A program made the position numbers and the translations under genes. This document shows, piece by piece, positions 43,067 through 53,800 of a stretch of 64,000 nucleotides of DNA. Source of the stretch: Edaphochlamys debaryana (lineage: Eukaryota > Chlorophyta > Chlorophyceae > Chlamydomonadales). Numbering within the stretch: position 1 is the stretch's first letter; every line of letters begins with the position of its first letter. The notes under the pieces are model-generated. The model did no database searches, was not told where the DNA came from, and saw only the letters and a list, made by a program, of their open reading frames with translations. The stretch lies in the NCBI GenBank assembly GCA_016858145.1, contig JAEHOE010000005.1:1736001-1800000 (forward strand). Reading direction: 5' to 3'.

Positions 43067-46000
43067 CTAGCCTCCGGCAGCCGGCCCTGGCTCGCCCGCA
43101 TCCGCCTCGCGCCTCCGCAGCCGCATGCCCGCCGGCGTGCCCACCAGCCTCAGCCGGCGCAGCTGCGGCAGCGCGCCCATCAGCGCCGCCAGATCCGACG
43201 CGTCCAGATCCAGGTCAGCGTTGTACGACAGATCCAGGCTCGTCAGCTGCGTCAGCCCCTGCCCTAACCCGTGCCCGCCTCCCCCTAGCTCCGCGCCAAA
43301 CCCTCCCGCTCCATGCAGCCCATCCCCTGCGGCTCCAAGCCCCGGCACGGACCCGGCCGCGGATGCGGGTTGTGCCGTACGGCCACGTGACGCCGTACGG
43401 CCGTACCGCAGGCAGCCCGGCCCCGGCTCCCCGCTGCTGGCCACCCCGCAGGGCACCGCCTCCAGGCCGCACCGCTCCAGTCCCAGGTGGCGCAGGCGGG
43501 TGCAGGGCTGCAGCAGCTGCAGGCCGCGGTCGCCTGGTGGGGGCGGGCGGGTGGGTGGGTGGGTGGGGTGGAGGGGTGTGGGGTCAATGCAACGCGCCGC
43601 TAGCCGGGTGGATGGGGTGGGTGGGGATGGCAGGGAGGTATGGGGGGAGGAAGAGGCGGCAGAGGTGGGCGAGCGGGATGAAAGCAACCCGGGCGTGCAG
43701 CGATCCGGACGGGGACGACTTCGCGTTCTGGCTCAGCCCTGCAGTGCTGAAGCGCAACCCGGCCTGGCACCTGAGGCGTGGCCCGGGGTGCCAGGCCGGG
43801 TTGCGCTTCAGCACTGCAGGGCTGAGCCAGAACGCGAAGTCGTCCCCGTCCGGGTCACTGCACGCCCGGTCCTCCTCTTGAAGTCCTGAGGCCCCAGCCC
43901 CTCATCAAGCCCGAGGGAAACCCGAGGGAAACCTATCCCGACCCCGCCACAGGGCCATGGTCTGGTGAGTGGTGGCTAGCCAGCGATGGTCTGGCGGAGT
44001 TAAAGTCAAGTCCTGGACAGGGCCCCAAGGAGAGGGACAGTCGTGGGTACGGGGCGGGGCGGGGCAGGGCCCTGACGCGCGTGAGGCCTGACATGGGATG
44101 CCGTTTCATCACTGTTGCGGGCGCCCCACTTCACCCCTGGAGCCCGAGCCGTGGGGACCTCACAGACTCAGGCCCCAGGACGTGGATGGATACCGAATGA
44201 AGTTCAGGGAAGCGCTCTAGTGGGAGGGTGGGTGGGTGAAGGGGAGGAGGCGAGAAGAGGAGGTGGATGGGTAGGTGGGTGAGCGAGGCCGAGCGGGTGG
44301 TTGAATGGCTGGGCGCAGGGCCGTGGGTGAGGGACGCTAAAGCGGGCGCCGGAGTGGCTCGGGCAGACCGGTGAACGGGAACGCCACCGGGTGGGTGGGG
44401 GTGGAGGGGTGTGGGGTATGGGGGGAGGAAGAAGCGGGTGAGGTATAGGGGTGGGTGGGCTGGGAGCAAATGCGGGATGCAACCGCACTGGGGCGCGGCC
44501 TCGACCACCAGCCGCCAGCCATCGCAGGGAGTAAAGCATGGGCGATAGTTGAGTTGGGTGCGCGGGCGCGGGCGGGGGCGCCGAGTCGAGGCCCGGACTG
44601 GCTCGGGACCGGACCGGGAGGACCGCAGGGCCGAGGAGGAGACCGCCGGCGCCAAGCCAGCGCGCAGCGCAGGCACCAGCACCCAGCTTAATCCTGCCCT
44701 CACCCCATCCAGGGCACGCCCTGCCCGCGCTCCCCAGGCCCAGCCCCCCCCCCCGCGGCTGCGCTCACCCGACTCCCGCAGGTACCGCACCACTGCCGCC
44801 CGCAGCTGCCCCAGGGAGGCCTCGGCGGCCGCCGCGGAACCCCAGGGCAGGCAGCCCTCGCCCAGGGGGTTGCCGCCCAGCTGCAGGCAGCCCAGCCGCG
44901 TGAGCCTGGGGGGAAGGGGGGCAGGAGGCAGGAGGCAGGAGGCAGGAGGCAGGAGGCAGGAGGCAGGAGGCAGGAGGCAGGAGGCAGCATGGCATGGGGT
45001 TGGTATTGAGGAGAACGAGGAGGGCTTTGTATGGCTGTCATGATGCCGCCGAGGTGGGGTGGCGGAGCTCTGCCGATCAGGAGCGCCAGGCCGTACCCCT
45101 CGCACCACTGCCCCAAGCTGCACCGCACGCTGCGCCCTGCCCAGCCTCTGCCTGCTGGGCTTTCCCGTCACACCTGGAGATGGCGTAGGGCAGGGCCAGG
45201 ATGCCGCACTCGCGCAGACTCAGCTCCTCCAGACCCAGCACCCCGCCGCCCGCTGCGAGGCCGGCCGTGCCTCCTGCTCCCTCGCCGGCTCCCTCGCCTT
45301 GCCCCCCTGCTTCCCCAGCTCCTCCTCCGCCTCCGCCTCCTCCGCCTCCTCCCCCGCCAGCCTCTCCGCCCTGCCCCGGGGGCCACCAGGCGTCCAGTGC
45401 CACCGCCGCCTCGCCCTGCCCCAGCGGGCAGCCGTCCAGGCTCAGAGACCTGCATTGAAGGGCAGAATCAAAAGACGGCGTCTATTCTACGACCTCCAGC
45501 CCTGGTCAGGCTTGCTCGCCCTTTCCCCGCCCCAGGCAGGCCCGCTCTCACGCTACATCTACAACCACCCCCTTTACTCGCTACTCACGTAGGGTCAGTC
45601 CACGCCCACCTGGGCCCTCAGGCGCCCCCCCCGGCCCCGCCCACGTGAGCCCCCCCGGCCCCGCCCACGTGAGCCCCCCCGGCCCCGCCCACCTGAGCCC
45701 CCCCCGGCCCCGCCCACCTGAGCCCCCCCAGCCCCGATAGCTCCCGCTCCGGCAGCACCCTCACGCCGCACCGATCCAGCGCCAGCAGGGCCAGGCGGGG
45801 CAAGCGGGCGGGCAGCCAGGGCGGCAGGCGCCGGAGGCTGCGGTGTCCGGTGAGGCGCAGCTCCTGGGGCGGTGGTGGGGTGGCCGCGGGGGCGCGAGTG
45901 GGGTGGCAGGGTGGGGGTTGTTCAGGGAGACGGAGCCACCTCTGCTCCCAGCTGTCCGCCCCTGCCCTGCCTGCCTCCTCAGCACCCACGTGCCCTCAGC

Positions 46001-47543
46001 CCTCCGGGCCCCCGGCCCCACCGTACCACCTGCTCCCAGCTGGGGCCTCGCCCTGCAAGCGCCTACAGTGTATTAAACCCCGAGCCCCACCGTGAGGCCC
46101 GTGAGGTCGCTCCAGGCCGACGGCAGCCGCCGCAGTCCCTCCTCCGAGGGGGGGTCCAGACCCACATGGAGCGCCCTCAGCGCCACCAGGGAGCCCAGCG
46201 CCGCCGCCGAGGCCCGCCCCTCCTCGGATGCGAACTCGTACCCCGTGCGGACCAGCTCGAGGCGGCGCAGCCGGGAGGCTAGGGGCGGCTGCAGATCTGG
46301 AGATGTACGGCACGGGATCTGGATCTGGTGCCCGGGAGGGCCCGGCCCCGAGCCGGCTGGCGGCTGTGAGGGGTGGTTGGGGTCGCCGTCGCCGTCGACA
46401 TCGGCGTCACCGTCCGGGGCCTGATCTGGGTCGGCGCCTGAGTCGGAGCCGGGACCAGATCCAGGAGGCTGTGGAGCGTGCGGATCTTGATCCGGCGGTT
46501 GCGGATTCTGCAGCATCTGGATCAGGGTCGCTGGATCCGGGAGCAGGTCGGTGGCTGCCTCCAGGCGGAGGGCCTCCAGGGAGGGCAGCAGGGCGAGCAG
46601 GGCGGCCAGGTCTGGGGGCTGCGCGAAGGGGAGGAGTTTGGCATGGGGTCAAGGGGCAGACTCACTGCTAGGAAGCTGCAGCTCACGCCATACCAACCGG
46701 TTTGTGAACTGGTACACCCAGGCATCGAGGCCATAGACGCCATGTCCGTGTCCGGCCCTTGCTATACCATAGACGCATACCGGTAAGCCAGCGCCTGGGC
46801 CCCATGCCCCAGCCCACGTGGCCCCCCCCAACAAGCGCTGCCCCCCCCATCCCCATCCAAGCGCTGAGAAGCATCTCGCAGCTCACCCCCAGGTCGTGCC
46901 GTTCGTCGCCGTTGGCCGCCCGCCGCGCCCCGAGCACCGTGGCCCGACTCTCTGTGTGGCAGATGCTGAGGGACTGTACTCCCGCCGCCCGCGGCCGCAG
47001 CCAGCGCGCGACGACTGCCCGGCTCAGGAACGCAGGTGGCGGCGGCCTCGGGTGCCCCCTGCCGCCCCCGCCGAAGCTGCCGCGGCCGGCAGGGCGGTGG
47101 CCGTGGGGGGTTGCGGAGGGGTTGCGGAAGGCTGGCCCCGACATGCGGGCATGTCCACCGGAAGGCGCCGGGCCTAGGCCGCGCGGATGGCTAGTCTCCC
47201 AGCTGGGGCAAGGATGGACGAGGGCGATCGGGCATAGAGGTCAAAGGGGGAAAGGAGGGGACTTCGGAAGGTACCGGGGGTTCTGTGCGCTGGCACGCAG
47301 CTCGGTCTGCATGACCGCGCCGCCCTTATCCGCGGCGGCCCGAACCTCGTCTGCAGCCATTCCTCAGATCCTCCGGACTCACGCTACATTTATCTCCAGC
47401 ATACGCCATATGTTGGGAGTGGCCTCGGCGAGGGCGCGCCAGTGTTTGCACACCAAGATGGCCGCTTGCCGGAGCTCGGTGCTGCTAAGCTTCGACAGCA
47501 CCAGGCCGAGCAAGTTGTCATCAAGGTCTGATATGGCCCCCAT
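43067..47543 (-). CDS. F-box / leucine-rich-repeat protein
   Basis: Probable substrate-recognition subunit of an SCF ubiquitin ligase. Seven exons: 47543-47383, 47022-46887, 46618-46091, 45863-45718, 45449-45174, 44905-44769, 43533-43067; 616 residues. The F-box fills exon 1: LDDNLLGLVLSKLSSTELRQ, then AAILVCKHWRALAEATPNIWR, an exon under 60 codons. After ARWLRPRAAGVQSLSI come irregular LRRs: LPSLEALRLEA, RLRRLELVRTGYEF, ALRALHVGL, LPRLALLALDRCGVRVLP, LEELSLRECGILALP, LTRLGCLQLGGNPLG, TRLRHLGLERCGLEAVP and LTSLDLSYNADLDLD. Two low-complexity inserts, one Asp/Pro-rich (exon 3) and one poly-Gly (exon 5), interrupt the repeats. The exon 2 acceptor (CTGAG) is weak. The last intron (1.2 kb) contains a long hairpin. 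Divergent from the Kelch/HMG gene. The target protein cannot be inferred. Confidence 0.78.
43689..43869. repeat. Near-perfect inverted repeat (83-base arms, 15-base loop)
   Basis: Arms 43689-43771 and 43787-43869 are complementary at all but two positions, around a 15-base loop. The left arm is an open frame on the plus strand (DPDGDDFAFWLSPAVLKRNP), so the structure looks like an inverted duplication of a coding fragment. It lies in the last intron of the F-box/LRR gene and would fold into one long stem in either transcript direction. Such long hairpins are typical of algal miRNA or siRNA precursors; expression is not shown here. Confidence 0.9.
44921..44987. repeat. (GGCAGGA)n tandem repeat in F-box/LRR intron 5
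   Basis: About nine copies of a 7-base unit lie just before the exon 6 acceptor on the minus strand, forming a repeated TCCTGCC pyrimidine tract. Confidence 0.9.
45623..45722 (-). repeat. Four tandem copies of an exon end with its 5' splice site
   Basis: A 24-26-base unit containing, on the minus strand, GGGCTCAG followed by GTGGGCGGGGCC occurs four times. The copy nearest the coding region (45717/45718) is the donor of F-box/LRR exon 4. The next keeps CAG/GTGGG and the outer two read CAC/GTGGG. Confidence 0.8.
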
Positions 47544-47860
47544 GGCCAGCGCCGTGCGCCGTGGTTCCTGGGAACCGCGGCGACAACCTCGAGGCCGAGG
47601 TGAAGCGCTCGATGTCGAGGCTCAGCGCCAGGGCCGTCGCGCGATTGGCATGGCACGAGGCGCTGGATAAGCAGTAGACTCAGGTACGAGAGGTGGCGCG
47701 GGTGGTTTGTGACAGACCGGCGGGTCTTCGACCAAGTATGTTGCCCCCCGAGGCGATCGCTTGTCTGCCCGGCCGCAGCGCCTTGCGGCCCCCACCGCCT
47801 CCCCTCGCGTCGCTGTTTCCCACATACTCCTGCCCCCGCGGCACGCGCTCGCATATACAC
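47544..47860. promoter_or_regulatory. Bidirectional promoter region, F-box/LRR and Kelch/HMG genes
   Basis: Start codons of the two divergent genes are 317 bases apart. No specific element is recognised. Either gene could have a further 5' exon, which would change this. Confidence 0.4.
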
Positions 47861-50800
47861 ATGACTGCGGCGCCCGCAGCAGCCAGCGCCGGCATGCCGG
47901 CCCCCACGCAAGCCCCTCCGCCACCGCTGCCCCCAGCCCTCGCAGCCGCCCCCCCGCGCGAGGCGCCCTCCGGCCCCGCCGCAGCGCTCGACAGCCGCAA
48001 CCGGAGCGCTGCTGCTGCGGCCCCGCCATCCTGCGCTGGCTGGTGCTGGGGGCAGGAGCAGCAGACGACTGGCCTGCCCTTGAGCATCACAGACCTGGTC
48101 GTGGTTGGTGAGTTGCGCCGGGGGAGTTTCGCAGCAGCGTCTAGATATTGCGTGTAAGGGTCAGAGGGCGTGCCTCGAGGGGGTTTGGGGGAGGGCGCGA
48201 GGGCCAAGGCGGGTGCACCGTGGGCCTCGGGCCGCCGCTCGCTCCGTCGCGCCCGCGGCTGCGAGGCGTTGCCTTGTGGGGCCAAAGGCAACGTGGGCGG
48301 TCGGGGGGAATGCGTCGCGGCGGTTAGCAAGCAGCGGCAAGGGGCAGCGCCGAGGGGTTGCGGCGGGGGTTGCACGCTCGTGCAGCTCGGTGCGCCCCGA
48401 CCCCCTGCCGCGGTTGCCTCGGGCGCTGGCGGCGGCGGCACAGCAGCAGCGCCGGCGGCGGCTGAGCCTGCCTCGAAGCGGCGAGGGGAGGGGGAACCGG
48501 CAGGGGCAAGGTGCTTCGGGCACACCGACCCGCGGTGCCAAAGCCCTAGCCACACCTCGGTCGGTCCCCGGCGGCTCATGACCCAGCGCCTTGCCCCTAT
48601 CCCACCTGCAATGCGATGCCAGGCGGCTTGGGCTGGCGTGCCAGTGCGGGTCCGACCCCCTTACCCTCCGCCCCCTTTTGTCCGCCTCCCTGCACCTGCG
48701 CAGCCGCTCCCTGCCCCGAGGCCCCCTGCCGCGCTTTCGCGGTCGGATGCGAGGGCCAGGGCCTGGCGCTGTGGCAGCTGAACCCGGCTGGGCCTGGGCC
48801 GGGCCCGGGCCCCGGCGGCGGCTGGACCTGCCGTGCTGTGGCTCTGCTCGGTGGCCCACCGCCGCTAAGGAGGGGCTTCACCGTCGCGGCGGCAGGTGGG
48901 TTCTGGGCCTCCGTGCCGGTGCTTGGGGCCCATCCCTGGTGGCTGGGGGTCTGCAGCGTGGGCGGAGGCACCGGCCGTGATAGGGGAGCCAGGGATGCGG
49001 CGTCAGGAGCGGCCCATCCAGGCTTCGGTTGCAACTCCCAACCCCCAACTCCCAACCGCCAACCGCCAACCTCCAGGTGACCGCGTATGCATCATCGGAG
49101 GCAAGGACGAGCGGGGCTGGCCGTGCAAGGATGTGAGTGCGCGTATCAAAGCCGGGGTGTGAAGGGCAAGGGCAACAATGGCTGGCGGATCGGGCAGGGC
49201 GGGCAACATAAGATGCATTCTAGGCCGGGCTCCACCCACGCACACCCACGCTCGTGCCTGAAGTGCGAGTGGAAGTGTGACATGAAGCTTTACCGCTTGC
49301 TGGGCCCGGCGTTTGTGATTACACCATTGTACTGAAAATGCTGACGGGTCACAAGCCCCTGATGCTTTCATCTCTCTCTCACAATGAAACGCTCTGTGGT
49401 TCGTGCCGCCTTCCCCTCACACTTGCATCCCAATCCCTCCTCGTCCTTGCACTCTTGCCGTCGCTGTCCGCCGGGCCCTGGGCGCTTGTGATTACACCAT
49501 TGTACTGAAAATGCTGACGGGTCACAAGCCCCTGATGCTTTCATCTTTCTCTCACAATGAAACGCTCTGTGGTTCGTGCCGCCTCCCCCTCACGCTTGCA
49601 TCGCGATCTCCCTCATCTTTGCACCCCTGCCGGTCTGTCCGCCGGGCCCTGGGCGTTTGTGATTACACCATTGTACTGAAAATGCTGACGGGTCACAAGC
49701 CCCTGATGCTTTCATCTTTCTCTCACAATGAAACGCTCTGTGGTTCGTGCCGCCTCCCCCTCACGCTTGCATCGCGATCTCCCTCATCTTTGCACCCCTG
49801 CCGGTCTGTCCGCCGGGCCCTGGGCGTTTGTGATTACACCATTGTACTGAAAATGCTGACGGGTCATAAGCCCCTGATGCTTTCATCTTTCTCTCACAAT
49901 GAAACGCTCTTTGGTCTGTGCCTCCCCGCACTCTTGCATCCCTATCTCCCTCCTCCTCCTCCTCGCACCCCTGCCGTCTCTGTCCGCCGGGCTCTGGGCG
50001 TTAGTGATTACACCAATGTACTGAAAATGCTGACGGGTCACAAGCCCCTGATGCTTTCATCTTTCTCTCACAATGAAACGCCCTGGTCCCACGCTGCTCC
50101 CACCCTTCCCTCACCCTCTTCACCCTCTCATGCCCCCCTTCGTACCGTACGGCAGATCTTCGTCTTCAAAGTCGACACGTCAGAGTGGTCCATGGTGGCG
50201 GCCCACTCCAACCCCGTGCCCCCCCGGAGCGGCCATGCAGTGGCGGCGCTGGGATCCCGCATCTTTCTCTTCGGGGGCCAGGGACTGCTGCCGCTGCCGC
50301 TGCCCCTGCCCACGGCCGCCGGGACCGCCGGGCCGGACCGCCCGCTTGGTGCCGAGGAGCAGCCCGCGAGGGTGCGGGAGCGGGCGCCGGAGGGAGTGCA
50401 GGAGCAGATGGGGGGTGATGGGTGGCCGGGGAGGAGGTCCGTAGAGGCGGCGGGGCCACGGCGGGAGGCAGGCGGCGGCGAGGCAGGAGACCGGCGTACC
50501 CCTGATGGGGCCGAGGCAGGGGCGGCGGCGGTGGTGACAGAGCGATCGCCGCTTTCGCGCAGCGGCGCGGAGGCGGCGGCACCCGCGGGGCCGCTGTCGG
50601 CGACCCCACGACGGCTGTTACCGCCTCCGCCAGCGGAGCCTGGGGACGCTGGCGGCGCCGCCACCGGCCGCCGCCAGGTGCTGCCGCCGCCGCTAGACGG
50701 CGGCGGCGGCTGTCTGGCCATGGAGACCGACGCAGGCGACCCCGGCGCCTTGGCCCCTGCGCCCAGCACCCCGCCTTGGGAGCCGCCGGTGAGTACCGAG

Positions 50801-53800
50801 CGGATAACGGACTAACGGTTGAATTTGGGGTCCTGACCATGGGCTGTGTGAGGAGCCGTCGCTTCCAGTGCCGAGCTGTCTTGAACCCTACCCTCTGAGG
50901 CCAAAAAGCTTGCTGCCATTTGTGCTGCGTTCCACACCTGATGGGCTAGCGATGCGCCCTGTCATGAGCCCCCATTTCCATTGCCACTGCTGATGTGTTC
51001 TGTGCCTGCTGCTCCCCCCACAGAAGTCCCAGGCTGCTGACCGCATGGGCAGCGGTGACCCCGCGGGCGGCCCAAACACCACCCCACCGGGAACCGCACC
51101 CGGCGCCGCCGCCAGCCGACTCCGCTCCCCTGCACCCGCGCCCGCCGCCGCCTTCTCTGACTCCGCCGCCGCCGCCGCGGCGGCGTCAGCGGGGCCGGTG
51201 CAACGGCTAAGCTCATATCCGTATCTGGATTCAGATCCAGAACGACGCCTGGTCGAGGGGTCAGCCCAAGAGCCCGAGCCAGTACCGCCCCTGGAGCCCT
51301 GGATTGGAGACCTTCTCGGGGACGTGTGGTGCCTGGACATTGGGGTGAGTGCGCGGTTGGGCAGCTGGGATTCAGATCTTGGCATACAGTGAGTTCCTGC
51401 TTGATCTGCGGACAATTCAGTTCTAGGCAGGGGCCTTGAGCTCGCCCCGCACTCTTCATCACGAACGAAGCGACCTGGTTCGCCCCCTTCGCCCTTGCCT
51501 GACCCCTACCCTACCATACACCCCCTGCCCAGGGCTCAACCCTCAACAAGATCTTTGATGACGAGCCGCCGGGGCAGGACTTGGACCAAGAGCGCAGCGG
51601 GGAGGGGCTGCAGGAGCGGGAGGGAGGGCAGCAGCGGGAAGACGGAGCTGGCTGGGGCCTGCAGCTGGGCAACGAAGACGAGGACGGCCCGAGGCCGATG
51701 GATGGGGCCGAGGGCAACGGAGCCGGAAACACCAGGGCGGACGGAGAGGGCGCGGGAGGGGGCGGCGGGGATCAGCCCTACTCGCCCAGCGAGGCCGCCC
51801 GAGAGCGAGGGCAGCGCCCGCAGCCGTCGTCAGGGCCTGGGTCGGGGCCTGGGGCGGGGCCGGGGCTGGGGAGGTCGGAGGAGCGGCGGCCGCCCGCGCC
51901 GCCCCGGCGGAGGGACCACAGCGCAACGGCTGTGGGCGGCTGTGTGCTGATCTTCGGCGGAGAGGACGAGGACGGCAGGTGGGTTGGGACGAGCAAGGCT
52001 GGGTTCTAATTTCTGGGCTTGGCGTACGGCATGTTCGCCCTTTCCCTGTGCCGCTTATGGTGGCTCCATCAAGCCAACTTCCTTACCTCGTTCCCGCCTT
52101 GCCTTCCCGCCCGAACCCGCAGCTGCCTGTCCGACCTGTGGCGCTTCGACCCCTCCCGCCCGGCTGCCCCCTGGACCCTGCTCCACGACCAGCGCCCCGG
52201 CATGGCCCGGCCCGCGGCCCGGGCGGGGCACGCGACCGTGGCTCTGGCGCCAAACCAGGTGGGGCGAGGGCCTAGTGGGGCGCCGGGGTGTGGGGGCCGT
52301 GGGGAGGAAGGTATGGGTTGGGGTGTGGCGAGGGTTGCACGCGAGCATAATGTGGCACCCCTGTGTCCTGTTTGTCAGCGAGGCGCCATCACATGCGAAG
52401 CGGGCTCCCGGCGTTGGTGATTACACCATTGTACTGAAAACACTGACGGGTCACAAGCCCCTGATGCTTTCATCTTTCTCTCACAATGAAACGCTCTGTG
52501 GTTCGTGCCGCCTTCCCTCACGCTTGCATCCCCATCTTCCTCCTCCTCCTCCTTGCACTCGTGCCGTCTCTGTCTGCCGGGCTCCGGGCGTTTGTGATTA
52601 CACCAATGTACTGAAAATGCTGACGGGTCACAAGCCCCTGATGCTTTCATCTTTCTCTCATAATGAAACGCTCTGTGGTTCGTGCCGCCTTCCCCTCACG
52701 CTTGCATCCCGATCTTCCTCCTCCTCCTTGCACTCGTGCCGTCTCTGTCCGCCGGGCTCTGGGCGTTGGTGATTACACCATTGTACTGAAAATGCTGACG
52801 GGTCACAAGCCCCTGATGCTTCATCTTTCTCTCACAATGAAACGCTCTGTGGTTCGTGCCGCCTTCCCCTCACGCTTGCATCCCATCTTCCTCCTCCTCC
52901 TCCTTGCACTCGTGCCGTCTCTGTCTGCCGGGCTCTGGGCGTTGGTGATTACACCATTGTACTGAAAATGCTGACGGGTCACAAGCCCCTGATGCTTTCA
53001 TCTTTCTCTCACAATGAAACGCTCTGTGGTTCGTGCCGCCTTCCCCTCACGCTTGCATCCCGATCTTCCTCCTCCTCCTTGCACTCGTGCCGTCTCTGTC
53101 CGCCGGGCTCTGGGCGTTGGTGATTACACCATTGTACTGAAAATGCTGACGGGTCACAAGCCCCTGATGCTTCATCTTTCTCTCACAATGAAACGCTCTG
53201 TGGTTCGTGCCGCCTTCCCGCACGGCTGCATCCCTCGCAATTCTGTCAACTCCTTGGCTGCCGCTCTCACCCGTTGCCACCCAACACCCGTTACACCAGC
53301 CCCATTCAACCCAGCCCCGCCCGCTCCCCACCCTCCACACATGACGACACGACAAACCTACCGCTGACCCATCTCCCTCTGCCCCCACCCCCTCCCCCTC
53401 CACCTTCCCTCAATAGCTCCTCCTGTTCGGTGGCCGGGACGACGGCGGCGCGGCGCTGGGCGACGTGTGGGTGCTGGGCGTGGGGCCCGACCCGGGCCTG
53501 GACCTGGGCCCCTGCGAGGCCCTGTGGCTGGAGCTGAGGGTGCCGCCGGGGCACGTGCTGGCAGGTGAGGGGCGAGTGTCAGACTGAGGGTGAGCCCCCT
53601 CCCACCTAGCCACTTTTCGCCCCGGCGGGTGAGGGCAGCTGGGCGAATGTGAGGCGAAGGGCTCGGGCTGTTGCCGGCAGACGGTGCCATACAGCCCCTC
53701 GGCTGGCGTTCGCGCAACGCAGCAGCTCGCTCTGACCGTCCCCTGCCTTGACCCACCCTCCGCCTCCGCCTACCCTATCTCCCTACCCTATCTCCCTACC

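Noticed and set aside
49403..50815. 470-residue open frame made of repeated blocks
   Set aside because: The repeats are intronic; only the part from 50156 to 50788 is a real exon (Kelch), and a clean acceptor precedes it.
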